A stretch of 64,000 nucleotides of DNA from JBBCJT01 sp037190665 (GTDB lineage: Bacteria > Pseudomonadota > Alphaproteobacteria > Acetobacterales > Acetobacteraceae): assembly GCA_037190665.1 (NCBI GenBank), contig JBBCJT010000136.1, forward strand, positions 1 to 64,000, in the 5' to 3' direction. Positions within the stretch are counted from its first letter, which is position 1, and every line of letters begins with the position of its first letter. Below the pieces are notes generated by a model that was not told the origin of the DNA, made no database searches, and saw nothing but the letters and a program-made list of their open reading frames with translations. Below are positions 1 to 8,370 of the stretch, piece by piece. Position numbers and translations under genes: made by a program.

Positions 1-1
1 C

Positions 2-187
2 CTCGCCAGCCCCGGCGAACGGCCGGTGACGGTGGCGATCCTCGCCTTCCTGGAATTCGGCTTCGCGCCGACGCTGGCGGCGATCTCCATCATCTCGCTG
101 GTGATCCCGCTGCTGCTGATGCTGGTGCTGCAGCGCTTCGTGCCGATCGGCGACTTCCTCTACGCGAAGGAACGCGGCAGCCGGTGA
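2..187 (+). CDS. ABC transporter permease, C-terminal fragment
   Basis: Only the last 61 residues are in the window; the gene starts before base 1. The visible part has a run GFAPTLAAISIISLVIPLLL that ends in a membrane helix, followed by a short polar tail and a TGA stop. This matches the C-terminus of binding-protein-dependent inner-membrane permeases of the PotC/phosphonate type. It lies 69 bases before a TauD-like dioxygenase on the same strand, so the importer and the two following enzymes may form one operon. The family call is moderate because the EAA loop is outside the window. Confidence 0.6.
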   Translation, partial: LASPGERPVTVAILAFLEFGFAPTLAAISIISLVIPLLLMLVLQRFVPIGDFLYAKERGSR

Positions 188-256
188 TCCGGACCGTTGA
201 AACGTTTCATCGGCTCCGCTAGCGTCGATGCGCCATCAGATCGGGAGGCTCGCGCC

Positions 257-1123
257 ATGGCAGAGGTCAAGCTTCGTCCGCTCACGCCGACCTTCGGGGC
301 CGAGGTTGTCGGCGTCGATCCCGGGCTGGAGATGGACGAGGACACGTTCCGCGCCGTCGAGAAGGCCTGGTACGACCACAGCATCCTGCTGTTCCGCGGC
401 CTGAAGATGACGCCGGAGCAGCACATCGCATTCACCCGGCGGCTCGGGCCCCTGCACATCATGACGCCGCTGCACTTCAACATGCCGAACCATCCGGAGA
501 TCCTGGTGATCGGCAACGCGCAGGAGGAAGGCAAGCCGATCGGCCTCGCGCGCGCGGGCATGGGCTTCCACAGCGACGGCGAGGACAAGGCGGTCCCCAA
601 CGCCGGGTCCTTCCTGCACGGCGTGCAGGTTCCGCCCGAAGGCGGCGACACGCTGTTCTCGGACATGTACGCCGCGTGGGACGAGCTGCCCGAGGCGACG
701 AAGCGCCGCGTGGCGGGCCGCAGCGCCTGCTACAGCCGCGTGCGGCTGCACCACGTGCACTATCCGCACCTGCCGGCGCTGACCGAGGAACAGAAGCGCG
801 ATCGCCCCGATGTGTGGCACCCGATCGCGCGGCGCCATCCGGCCACCGGCCGCACCTCGCTGTTCATCGGCCGCTGGGCCTGCGAGGTGGAAGGGATGGA
901 TGCGGAGGAAGGCAAGGCGCTGATCGACGAGCTGATCGCCTTCTCCCAGCAGCCGCGCTTCATCTACCGCCATGTCTGGCGCGCCGGCGATGCGATGCTG
1001 TGGGACAACCGCTGCACGCAGCACTGCGCGACCGGCTTCGACGAGTCGAAGTACACGCGCCGCATGCAGCGCACGACGCTGGAGGGCACGACGCCGGTGA
1101 TGGCGCAGTCGCTCGCCGCCTGA
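257..1123 (+). CDS. TauD/TfdA-family Fe(II)/2-oxoglutarate dioxygenase
   Basis: A 288-residue cytoplasmic oxygenase that probably couples 2-oxoglutarate decarboxylation to hydroxylation of a small organic substrate. The iron triad is visible: H105 and D107 in GFHSDGED and distal H256 in TQHCATGF, followed by an arginine in YTRRMQR for 2-oxoglutarate. The length fits the TauD/TfdA family (about 280-300 residues). I chose ATG 257 because a GGGAGG ribosome site sits 9 bases upstream; the frame stays open to 197 without a good site. The gene follows an ABC permease and precedes an RraA-like gene by 23 bases. The substrate cannot be deduced. Confidence 0.88.
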   Translation: MAEVKLRPLTPTFGAEVVGVDPGLEMDEDTFRAVEKAWYDHSILLFRGLKMTPEQHIAFTRRLGPLHIMTPLHFNMPNHPEILVIGNAQEEGKPIGLARAGMGFHSDGEDKAVPNAGSFLHGVQVPPEGGDTLFSDMYAAWDELPEATKRRVAGRSACYSRVRLHHVHYPHLPALTEEQKRDRPDVWHPIARRHPATGRTSLFIGRWACEVEGMDAEEGKALIDELIAFSQQPRFIYRHVWRAGDAMLWDNRCTQHCATGFDESKYTRRMQRTTLEGTTPVMAQSLAA

Positions 1124-1146
1124 ACCACACCGGAGGAAACGCAAGC

Positions 1147-1824
1147 GTGTTCGTGCTGAATGAGCTGCCGCCGCAGGTCGATGCCAGACTGCTGGACCTG
1201 CTGCGGCAGGCGGAGCCGGCGACGATCGGCCATTTCCGCCACACCGGCTTCATGGAGCCGGCGATCCGCGCGCTGCTGCCGGACCGGCGCATCGCCGGCA
1301 CGGCGGTCACCGTGCGCTGCGCGGGCACGGACACGACGATCGTGCACTACGCGCTCGGCAAGCTGCGGCCGGGCGACGTGCTGGTGCTGGACCGCGCCGG
1401 CGATCACCGCCACGCCGCCTGCGGCGGCGGTGTGGCCTTCGCCGCGCGCGAGGCCGGCTGCGTCGGCATCGTCATCGACGGCATGGCGACCGACATCGGC
1501 GAGCTGCGCGAGTTCGGCCTTCCCGTCTGGGCGCGCGGCCTGTCGCCGGTCACCGGCAAGCGCAGCTTCACCGCCGGCGAGTTCTGCGTGCCGGTGAGCT
1601 GCGGCGGCGTGCCGGTCGAGCCGGGCGATGCCATCCTCGCCGACGAGAACGGCGTGCTGGTGCTGAAAGCCGCCGAGATCACCGCCGATGCCGAGCGTGC
1701 GATCGGCATGCAGCAGGCCGAGAAGAAGACATTGGCGCGGATCAAGGCGGGCGAACGCATGCCTGATATCAACGGCACCAACGCCCGCATCGCGGAGATC
1801 ATGGCGGCGCGGCCGAAGACGTAG
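1147..1824 (+). CDS. RraA-like / HMG-aldolase-fold protein
   Basis: A 225-residue protein of the RraA/dimethylmenaquinone-methyltransferase-like fold, which includes class II HMG/CHA aldolases and RNase E regulators. The GTG start at 1147 is supported by GGAGGA 10 bases upstream. The fold landmarks are HAACGGGVAFAAREAG (about residues 90-105), then IDGMATDIGELREFGLPVWARG. Known aldolases and RraA proteins usually have DGxxRD here to bind substrate and metal; this protein has a threonine in place of the arginine, so aldolase activity is doubtful. Coupling to a TauD-type oxygenase and an importer suggests a catabolic role. Confidence 0.8.
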   Translation: MFVLNELPPQVDARLLDLLRQAEPATIGHFRHTGFMEPAIRALLPDRRIAGTAVTVRCAGTDTTIVHYALGKLRPGDVLVLDRAGDHRHAACGGGVAFAAREAGCVGIVIDGMATDIGELREFGLPVWARGLSPVTGKRSFTAGEFCVPVSCGGVPVEPGDAILADENGVLVLKAAEITADAERAIGMQQAEKKTLARIKAGERMPDINGTNARIAEIMAARPKT

Positions 1825-1865
1825 CCCGCACGCCGGACTCATCGCGCTCACCTCGCGTGGCATGC

Positions 1866-1900
1866 ATGTGTGGGGCTCCACCGCATGGAGCCCCACACAT
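1866..1900. terminator. 15-bp perfect hairpin after the RraA-like gene
   Basis: ATGTGTGGGGCTCCA (1866-1880) and its exact reverse complement (1886-1900) flank a 5-base loop. It starts 41 bases after the RraA-like stop and ends 59 bases before the next start. There is no T run, so it is not a textbook intrinsic terminator, but it could stop transcription or protect the 3' end. Confidence 0.55.
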
Positions 1901-1959
1901 CACGCATGTCGTGATCGCTGTTGAAGCGGCTCGCAGCGGCGGCGCATGGTGCCCCGACC

Positions 1960-2649
1960 ATGCACGAGTACGAAACCATCCCGCTGCAGAGAGGCGAAGC
2001 GCGCGTCGCGTGGAAACGCCATCCACGCGCGCGGCGTGTCAGCCTGCGTATCGATCCGCGCGCGGGATCCGTCGTCATCACCCTGCCCAAGCGCGGCTCG
2101 CGTCGCGCCGGCATGGATCTGCTGATGACGCATGCGGCCTGGGTGGAAGACCGGCTTGCCGCGCTGCCCGAAGCCGTGGCCTTCGTCGATGGCGCGTGGC
2201 TGCCGGTGGATGACAGGCCGCGCCCGATCCGCCATGCGCCCGGCGCGCGGTCGCATATCGCCGATGATGAGATCGTGATCGGTGGCGAGACCGCCTTCCT
2301 TGCGCGCCGCGTGAGCGACCTGCTGCGCGCCGAAGCCCGCCGCCGCCTTGTACGGTTGTCGCACGAGAAGGCCACGCAGGCCGGCAGCGCGCCGCGGCGC
2401 GTGACGGTGAAGGACACCGTCTCCCGCTGGGGGTCCTGCGCGCCGGACGGCGCGCTCGCCTATTCGTGGCGCCTTATCTTCGCCCCACCCTCGGTGCAGG
2501 ATTATGTTGCCGCACACGAGGTCGCGCATCTCACGCACATGAATCACGGGCCGCGCTTCTGGGCGCTCGTGCGCACGCTGACGCCGCATACCGAGGCCGC
2601 GGTGGACTGGCTGCGCCGCGAGGGGCCGCGGCTGATGCGCTACGGATGA
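1960..2649 (+). CDS. YgjP/DUF45-family metallopeptidase-like protein
   Basis: A 229-residue protein with the zinc-metallopeptidase signature HEVAHLTHMNHGPRFW near residue 188; the HExxH histidines and the downstream histidine in MNHGPRFW are all present. DTVSRWGSCAPDGALAYSWR before it is typical of the YgjP/WLM (DUF45) family. There is no signal peptide, so it is probably cytoplasmic. ATG 1960 is preferred; TTG 1921 in the same frame would add 13 residues. The stop overlaps the start of the next gene in an ATGA arrangement, which implies translational coupling. The physiological substrate is unknown. Confidence 0.85.
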   Translation: MHEYETIPLQRGEARVAWKRHPRARRVSLRIDPRAGSVVITLPKRGSRRAGMDLLMTHAAWVEDRLAALPEAVAFVDGAWLPVDDRPRPIRHAPGARSHIADDEIVIGGETAFLARRVSDLLRAEARRRLVRLSHEKATQAGSAPRRVTVKDTVSRWGSCAPDGALAYSWRLIFAPPSVQDYVAAHEVAHLTHMNHGPRFWALVRTLTPHTEAAVDWLRREGPRLMRYG

Positions 2650-3884
2650 ACCCGGCGCGGCGCCTGCTTCTGGCCGGCGCCGTGCTGCCGCTGCCCGCGC
2701 TCGGCCAGACATCGGCCTCGATGTGGCAGAGCCCCAATGCCGCCGCCGCGTGGATCGCGCTGATCGGCGCCGGCATCACCCTCATCGGCACCATCATCGG
2801 CCTGATCTGGAACGCGCGGCTCAGCCGGCGGCTGGAAGCGGACCGCGTGAAGGCCGCCGCCGATCTCGCGCGGCTGAACAACAACCTCGCCGCGCGCCTG
2901 GAGACGGAGAAGTCGCAGCTCGCCGGGGAACTGGCGCGGCTGAACAGCGAACTTGCCCGCGCCGCGGCGCGCGAGAAGACCGAGCTGGACGCGCGCACCA
3001 AATACGAGTTCGACGCGCGCCAGCGTCTGTACCAGCAGGTCGAGCCGGCGCTGTTCCTGCTGGGCGAGGTCGCCGAGCAGGGGCTTCACCGCATCCGCAA
3101 CCTCGCGCTCGCCGCGCGGCGTGGCCATCTGGGCAGCGGCCCGGAGTCGTGGACCGCCGTGCATGCGGACAACTACTACCTGCATTCCACGTCCTTCCGC
3201 CTGATCCGGCCGCTGGCATGCCACCGGTTGCTGATGGAGCGCGTTACCCAGGTCGACTTCTCGCTGGATGACGAGATCAAGACCGTGATGGTGCTGCTGA
3301 AAGCCTATCGGGACGTGCTGTCCTCGCCCTTCGAACTCGCGGCCCGCCAGCCGGCGCGGCCCTATGCGTATCTGCACGCCGCCCCCGAGATGCTGCCCGA
3401 GATCAGGGACGAGCGCGTGCAGCGCATGCAGCATATCTATGTCGACCAGCTCGAGAACGCCGTCGACGCGCTGGTGACGGCCGAACCGGCCGGGCTGCGG
3501 CTGAAGCGCTTCTCCGCCTTCCGCGCGGAGCTGGACGACGCGGCGAAGGACACGGCGCGGCTGTTCTTCCTGCCGCGCTACATCACCGAAGGCTTCGCGC
3601 CCGACACGCGGCCGGTGCTGTGGCGCGCCATCCTCGCCTGCGCGCTGCTGCTGAAAGCCATGCTCGACCTGCTCGCCGCGCGGCGGAGCGAGGCGGGCGC
3701 GCCGCCGCTCGCCGAGCTGCTGCCCCGCATCCGCGCGGAGGCATGGACCGAGGAACTCGGCTGGACCGGGGGCGCGGGTGCCAAGGTGGCGCTGGCCGCG
3801 GAACTGGACGCGGCGCTGGCCTCGCTGCTCGGCCGGCTCGACGATCCGCTGCTGCACCTGCGGCCCGACCAGGCGGCCGGCTGA
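2646..3884 (+). CDS. Membrane-anchored coiled-coil protein, unknown function
   Basis: 412 residues, unrecognised. It begins with a short hydrophobic stretch after an RR pair (MNPARRLLLAGAVLPLPALG), possibly a cleavable signal. A clear membrane helix follows at about 31-52 (WIALIGAGITLIGTIIGLIW). From about 55 to 110 there is a charged heptad-like coiled coil rich in RLN, RLE and KT repeats. The rest is a mostly helical domain ending in DQAAG. It overlaps the metallopeptidase by 4 bases upstream and the MgtC-like gene by one base (TGATG) downstream, so the three genes are probably co-transcribed. A membrane-tethered scaffold is possible but unproven. Confidence 0.65.
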   Translation: MNPARRLLLAGAVLPLPALGQTSASMWQSPNAAAAWIALIGAGITLIGTIIGLIWNARLSRRLEADRVKAAADLARLNNNLAARLETEKSQLAGELARLNSELARAAAREKTELDARTKYEFDARQRLYQQVEPALFLLGEVAEQGLHRIRNLALAARRGHLGSGPESWTAVHADNYYLHSTSFRLIRPLACHRLLMERVTQVDFSLDDEIKTVMVLLKAYRDVLSSPFELAARQPARPYAYLHAAPEMLPEIRDERVQRMQHIYVDQLENAVDALVTAEPAGLRLKRFSAFRAELDDAAKDTARLFFLPRYITEGFAPDTRPVLWRAILACALLLKAMLDLLAARRSEAGAPPLAELLPRIRAEAWTEELGWTGGAGAKVALAAELDAALASLLGRLDDPLLHLRPDQAAG

Positions 3885-4345
3885 TGTGGGATGCGTCCGC
3901 GGAGGTCGGGCTGCGCCTGCTCGCCGCCGCCGTCGCGGGCATGATCCTCGGCCTCGACCGCGAGCTGCAGGGCAAGGCCACCGGCCCGCGCACGCTCGGC
4001 CTCGTGGCGCTCGGGGCCGCCATGGTCGCGATCGCCGCCGCCGGCCTGCCGGAGCTGCGCGGCCATCCGGACGGGCACAGCCGCGTCATCCAGGGGGTGA
4101 TCCAGGGCGTGATGGCGGGCGTGGGGTTCATCGGCGCGGGGGTGATCCTGCGCGACCCGCGGGGCGGCCGCGTCAAGGGCATGACCACGGCCGCGAACGT
4201 CTGGGCCACGGCGGCGCTGGGCCTCGTGTTCGGCCTCGGCGAATGGATCGTCGGGGGGATCGCCTTCGCGATCGCCTTCGTGCTGCTGGTGGTCGTCAAG
4301 CAGATCGAGACATGGGCGCTTCGCGATCCGGAGCCCGACGCGTAG
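3884..4345 (+). CDS. MgtC/SapB-family membrane protein
   Basis: 153 residues with about four membrane helices. The conserved N-terminal MgtC pattern is present: GMILGLDRELQGKATGPRT followed by LVALGAAM. So is the second core motif GVGFIGAGVILR followed by GMTTAANVWATAALGL. Members are inner-membrane proteins linked to Mg2+ stress, acid tolerance or membrane-potential control. At 153 residues it has the membrane domain but lacks the C-terminal ACT-like domain of Salmonella MgtC, so it is of the short SapB type. The start ATG 3884 overlaps the preceding stop by one base. Confidence 0.88.
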   Translation: MWDASAEVGLRLLAAAVAGMILGLDRELQGKATGPRTLGLVALGAAMVAIAAAGLPELRGHPDGHSRVIQGVIQGVMAGVGFIGAGVILRDPRGGRVKGMTTAANVWATAALGLVFGLGEWIVGGIAFAIAFVLLVVVKQIETWALRDPEPDA

Positions 4346-4455
4346 CGGCGTTCCACCGGCGGGATCGCGCGGCGATGCGCATCCGGCCGATGCGGCGGGC
4401 CGCGGGAGTGCCTATGTGAGGCTGCGGGCCTGATCCAGCCAAACCGGAGGTCGCC

Positions 4456-5850
4456 GTGGACGAGACCGCCCTGCTGCTGTCGCGCATCCAGTTCGCCGTC
4501 ACCATCGCCCTGCACATCATCTTCCCGGCCTTCACCATCGGCCTGTCCAGCTACCTCGCGGTGCTGGAGGCGCAGTGGCTGCGGACGAAGGATGCGACCT
4601 ACATGCGCCTCTACGACTACTGGGTGCGCATCTTCGCCGTCAGCTTCGGGCTCGGCGTCGTGTCCGGCGTGATCATGTCCTACCAGTTCGGCACCAACTG
4701 GAGCCGGCTGTCCGAGACGATGGGCCCGGTGCTCGGCCCGCTGCTCGCCTATGAGGGGCTGACGGCCTTCTTCCTCGAGGCCGGCTTTCTCGGCGTGATG
4801 CTGTTCGGCCGCGACCGCGTGGGGCCCGGGCTGCACTTCCTCGCCACGCTCATGGTCGCGCTCGGCACGCTGATCTCCGCCTTCTGGATCCTCGCCGCCA
4901 ATTCCTGGATGCAGACCCCGGCCGGCCATGTGTGGGAGGCTGGGCGCATCGTTCCGGCCGACTGGTGGGCGGTGATCTTCAACCCGTCCTTCCCCTACCG
5001 CATGGTGCACATGACGCTCGCCGCCTACCTGACCACGGCGCTGGTGGTGGCCGCGGTCGCGTCCTGGCACCTGCTGCGCGGGTCGGGCGACGCGGCCGTG
5101 CGGCGGATGCTGGCGATGGCGGTGGGCATGATCGCGCTGGTCGCGCCGCTGCAGATCGTCGTCGGCGACCTGCACGGCACCAACACCTTCGAGCACCAGC
5201 CGGTGAAGGTCGCGGCGATGGAGGGCCATTGGGAGACGCAGCGCGGCGCGCCCGCGATCCTGTTCGCCATCCCCGACCCGGAGAACGAGCGCAACCGCTT
5301 CGAGATCGCGATCCCCAACCTCGCCAGCCTCTACCTGACCCATAGCTGGACCGGCGAGGTCCGCGGGCTGAAGGCCTTCCCGCCCGAGGACCGCCCGCCG
5401 ATGCAATGGCCGTTCTGGGCCTTCCGCATCATGGTCGGGTGCGGGCTGGTGATGCTCGTCGTCGGCTGGTGGGGCGCGTTCCTGTGGCGGCGCGGCACGA
5501 TCGCGATCGAGCGGCGCTTCCTGCAGCTTTCCGTACTCGCCGGCCCGCTCGGCTTCGTCGCCATCATCTCCGGCTGGATCGTCACGGAGGTCGGCCGCCA
5601 GCCCTGGGTCGTCTACGGGATCATGCGCACGGCGGATGCCGTCTCCCCGGTCTCGGGCGCGTCCGTCTCCGCCTCGCTGACGCTGGTCGCGGTGGTCTAC
5701 CTGATCATCTACGGCGCCGGCGTCTGGTACCTGTTCCGCATGTTCGGCGTCGGCCCCGCGCTGCCGCCGCAGGAACGCCGGCCGGTGGCATCGGCCGGGC
5801 CCAACCGGCCGATGTCGGGTGCGGACATCGCCACCGAAGCGGAGGGCTGA
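4456..5850 (+). CDS. cydA: Cytochrome bd-type quinol oxidase subunit I (CioA type)
   Basis: Subunit I of a cytoplasmic-membrane quinol:O2 oxidoreductase carrying hemes b558, b595 and d. 464 residues, GTG start preceded by GGAGG. Landmarks are an N-terminal histidine (H20, ALHIIFPAF), the acidic channel motif AYEGLTAFFLEAGFLGVMLFG, the quinol-loop start FEHQPVKVAAMEGHW and the signature EVGRQPW. The quinol loop is short and total length is below that of E. coli CydA (about 520), which is the pattern of cyanide-insensitive (CioA) oxidases. Three bases separate it from cydB. No cydDC assembly genes are in the window. Confidence 0.95.
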   Translation: MDETALLLSRIQFAVTIALHIIFPAFTIGLSSYLAVLEAQWLRTKDATYMRLYDYWVRIFAVSFGLGVVSGVIMSYQFGTNWSRLSETMGPVLGPLLAYEGLTAFFLEAGFLGVMLFGRDRVGPGLHFLATLMVALGTLISAFWILAANSWMQTPAGHVWEAGRIVPADWWAVIFNPSFPYRMVHMTLAAYLTTALVVAAVASWHLLRGSGDAAVRRMLAMAVGMIALVAPLQIVVGDLHGTNTFEHQPVKVAAMEGHWETQRGAPAILFAIPDPENERNRFEIAIPNLASLYLTHSWTGEVRGLKAFPPEDRPPMQWPFWAFRIMVGCGLVMLVVGWWGAFLWRRGTIAIERRFLQLSVLAGPLGFVAIISGWIVTEVGRQPWVVYGIMRTADAVSPVSGASVSASLTLVAVVYLIIYGAGVWYLFRMFGVGPALPPQERRPVASAGPNRPMSGADIATEAEG

Positions 5851-5853
5851 CCC

Positions 5854-6843
5854 ATGGAAGACATCATGCCGGTGATCTTCGTCGGCGTGCTCGCCGCCGC
5901 GATCCTGCTCTACGTGCTGCTCGACGGGTTCGATCTCGGTGTCGGCATCCTGTACCTGTTCGAGCACGACCGCGCCGACCGCGACACGATGATGCTGTCC
6001 GTCGCTCCCGTCTGGGACGGCAACGAGACCTGGCTCGTCGCGGGCGCGGTGGTGCTGCTGGCAGGCTTCCCCGCCGCCTACGCGATGGTGATGCCGGCCT
6101 TCTACCTGCCGCTGATGCTGATGCTGCTGGCGCTGATCTTCCGCGGCGTGGCGTTCGAGTTCCGCTTCAAGGCCGGCCGGTCGCGCTTCGTCTGGGACAT
6201 GGCGTTCGCCGGCGGATCGCTGGTGGCCGCCTTCTGCCAGGGCCTCGTGCTCGGCGGCTATATCGGCGGCACGGCCGACGGCGACGTGAGCTTCCGCTGG
6301 CTGTCGCCGTTCGCCATCTTCTGCGGCGCGGCGGTTGTGGTCGGCTACACGCTGCACGGTGCGTGCTGGCTGATCATGAAGACCGAGGGCGGGCTGGAAG
6401 CGCGGATGCGCGCGCTGGCGCCGAAGCTGATGGTGGTGGCGCTCGCCGCACTCGCCGCCGTCAGCCTGTGGACGCCGCTGCATTCCACCCGCATCGCCGA
6501 ACGCTGGTTCGCCTGGCCCAACATCGCGCTGCTCGCGCCCGTGCCGATCGCGACCGCGCTGTGCGTGCTGTGGCTGTGGCGCACGGTGCGTACCGCGACC
6601 TACGCGCCGTTCCTCGCCGTCAGCGCCATCTTCACGCTGGGCATGCTGGGCCTCGGTGTGTCGCTCTGGCCGTATGTCGTGCCGTTCCGCGTGACGATCT
6701 GGGACAGTGCGGCACCGATGCCGAGCCTGTGGTTCTCGCTGGTCGGCGTGATCCTGTTCCTGCCGGCGGTGCTCGCCTACACGGCGTGGTCCTACTGGGT
6801 GTTCCGCGGCAAGGTGCGGATGGATGCGGGCGCCTATCACTGA
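5854..6843 (+). CDS. cydB: Cytochrome bd-type quinol oxidase subunit II (CioB type)
   Basis: 329-residue integral membrane subunit II that pairs with CydA. The N-terminal stretch LYVLLDGFDLGVGILYLF is the family hallmark, followed by the WDGNETWLV motif and FRGVAFEFRFK. It has about eight hydrophobic segments. A TGATG overlap with the following 31-codon gene implies coupled translation. Order and spacing (cydA, 3 bases, cydB, overlap, small protein) mark a compact oxidase operon. Confidence 0.95.
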   Translation: MEDIMPVIFVGVLAAAILLYVLLDGFDLGVGILYLFEHDRADRDTMMLSVAPVWDGNETWLVAGAVVLLAGFPAAYAMVMPAFYLPLMLMLLALIFRGVAFEFRFKAGRSRFVWDMAFAGGSLVAAFCQGLVLGGYIGGTADGDVSFRWLSPFAIFCGAAVVVGYTLHGACWLIMKTEGGLEARMRALAPKLMVVALAALAAVSLWTPLHSTRIAERWFAWPNIALLAPVPIATALCVLWLWRTVRTATYAPFLAVSAIFTLGMLGLGVSLWPYVVPFRVTIWDSAAPMPSLWFSLVGVILFLPAVLAYTAWSYWVFRGKVRMDAGAYH

Positions 6844-6938
6844 TGCGCCGGGCGGCGTGGTTCGTGGGCCTGTGGCTGGCCGGCATCGGCGCGACCGCGG
6901 CGCTGTACTACGCGCTGCGGTCCCTGCTGTGGCTGTGA
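6843..6938 (+). CDS. 31-residue single-helix oxidase partner (DUF2474/CydX-like)
   Basis: A tiny protein starting MRRAAWFVGLW, with one membrane helix and a positively charged start. Its ATG overlaps the cydB stop (TGATG) and it is the last gene of the oxidase operon. Such single-helix proteins (CydX, DUF2474) bind and stabilise cytochrome bd in other bacteria; here the role is inferred from position, size and topology. It is too short for most gene callers. Confidence 0.8.
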   Translation: MRRAAWFVGLWLAGIGATAALYYALRSLLWL

Positions 6939-7092
6939 GCGCCGCGCCCGCGGGTTCAGCGCAAACCGGACGCTCCGGTGTGCCCCGGACCTGTACCAGC
7001 CGGGTCCCCCGCCGGCCCCCGCCGGGCCCCGGTTGAAGCGGACGGGGCGGTGACCTACACCTCCAGCGAGCACTAGCGCCCAGGTTGCACGC
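6939..7092. other. Intergenic region before proA
   Basis: 154 bases with no gene. It contains a small hairpin (CCGGA-cgc-TCCGG, near 6967) and a GC-rich run up to about 7036, followed by a less GC-rich stretch directly upstream of proA. This could be the end of the oxidase transcript plus the proA promoter, but I see no consensus promoter. Confidence 0.4.
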
Positions 7093-8358
7093 GTGAACCA
7101 GATCGCCGGCGACGCCGCCACCTTGCTGCATGAGGCCGCCACGCGCGCGCGTGATGCCGCGCGCATCCTCGCGGCCACGCCACGCCAGACCCGCGACGCC
7201 GCGCTGCGCGAGGGTGCGGCCGCGCTGCGCCGCCGCGCACCGGCGATCCTCGCGGCCAACGCAGCCGACCTGACGGCGGCCAGCGGCATCTCGGACGCCT
7301 TCCGCGACCGGTTGACGCTGACGCCGGACCGCGTCGCGGCGATGGCGAGGGGGCTGGAAGACGTGGCCGCGCTGGCCGATCCGGTGGGCCGCGAGCTCGC
7401 CGAATGGACGCGGCCGAACGGCATGCGCATCCGCCGCATCGCCATGCCCATCGGCGTGATCGGCATGATCTACGAAAGCCGCCCGAACGTGACGGCGGAC
7501 GCCGCCGCGCTGTGCCTGAAGTCGGGCAACGCGGTGATCCTGCGCGGCGGATCGGAGAGTGCGGCGAGCGCGACCGCGATCCATGCCGCGCTGGCCGAGG
7601 GGCTGCGGACCGCCGGCCTGCCGCCGGATGCGATCCGGATCGCGCCCACCACCGACCGCGCCTTTGTCGGCGCGATGCTGGGGGCCGCCGGGCTGATCGA
7701 CCTGATCATCCCGCGCGGCGGCAAGGGGCTGGTGGAGCGCGTGATGCAGGAGGCGCGGGTGCCCGTGCTCGCCCATGCCGAGGGGCTCTGCCACACCTAT
7801 GTGCACGCCTCCGCCGATCCGGAGATGGCGGTCGCGCTGGTGCGCAACGGCAAGCTGCGGCGCACGGGCATCTGCTCGGCGACCGAGACGCTGCTGATCG
7901 ACGCCGCCTGCGCGCCGGCGCTGCTGCCGCGCATCGTCGCGACGCTGGCCGCCGAGGGCTGCCGCTTCCGCGCCGACGACCGCGCCCGCGCCATCGTCCC
8001 CGCGCTGGATCCCGCGAGCGAGGGCGATTTCGCCACCGAATGGCTGGATGCGGTGCTGAACGTCGCCGTGGTCGATGGCGTGAACGAGGCCATCGCCCAT
8101 GTCCGCCGCTTCGGCTCCGAGCATACGGACGCGATCGTCGCGCGCGACGAGGCGGCGGCGCGGGCGTTCCTGGCCGGCATCGCCTCCTCGGTCGGGCTGT
8201 GGAACGCCTCCACCCAGTTCAACGACGGCGGCGAGTTCGGCTTCGGGGCGGAGATCGGCATCGCCACGGGGCGGATGCACGCGCGCGGCCCGGTCGGGCT
8301 GGAGCAGCTCTGCACCTATCGATACCTTGTCGAAGGGACCGGCCAGACCCGGCCCTAG
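7093..8358 (+). CDS. proA: Gamma-glutamyl phosphate reductase
   Basis: 421-residue NADPH-dependent enzyme of proline synthesis that reduces glutamyl-5-phosphate to glutamate-5-semialdehyde in the cytoplasm. The aldehyde-dehydrogenase-like core is evident: RIAMPIGVIGMIYESRPNVT, then CLKSGNAVILRGG, LIIPRGGKGL, and the catalytic cysteine in RRTGICSATETLL. The C-terminal motif NASTQFNDGGEFGFGAEIGI is typical of ProA. Length is normal (about 420). GTG start at 7093. proA upstream of nadD-rsfS-rlmH is a conserved order in alphaproteobacteria; here a hydratase-like gene is inserted 12 bases after proA. Confidence 0.97.
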   Translation: MNQIAGDAATLLHEAATRARDAARILAATPRQTRDAALREGAAALRRRAPAILAANAADLTAASGISDAFRDRLTLTPDRVAAMARGLEDVAALADPVGRELAEWTRPNGMRIRRIAMPIGVIGMIYESRPNVTADAAALCLKSGNAVILRGGSESAASATAIHAALAEGLRTAGLPPDAIRIAPTTDRAFVGAMLGAAGLIDLIIPRGGKGLVERVMQEARVPVLAHAEGLCHTYVHASADPEMAVALVRNGKLRRTGICSATETLLIDAACAPALLPRIVATLAAEGCRFRADDRARAIVPALDPASEGDFATEWLDAVLNVAVVDGVNEAIAHVRRFGSEHTDAIVARDEAAARAFLAGIASSVGLWNASTQFNDGGEFGFGAEIGIATGRMHARGPVGLEQLCTYRYLVEGTGQTRP

Positions 8359-8370
8359 AGGGAGGTCCGG

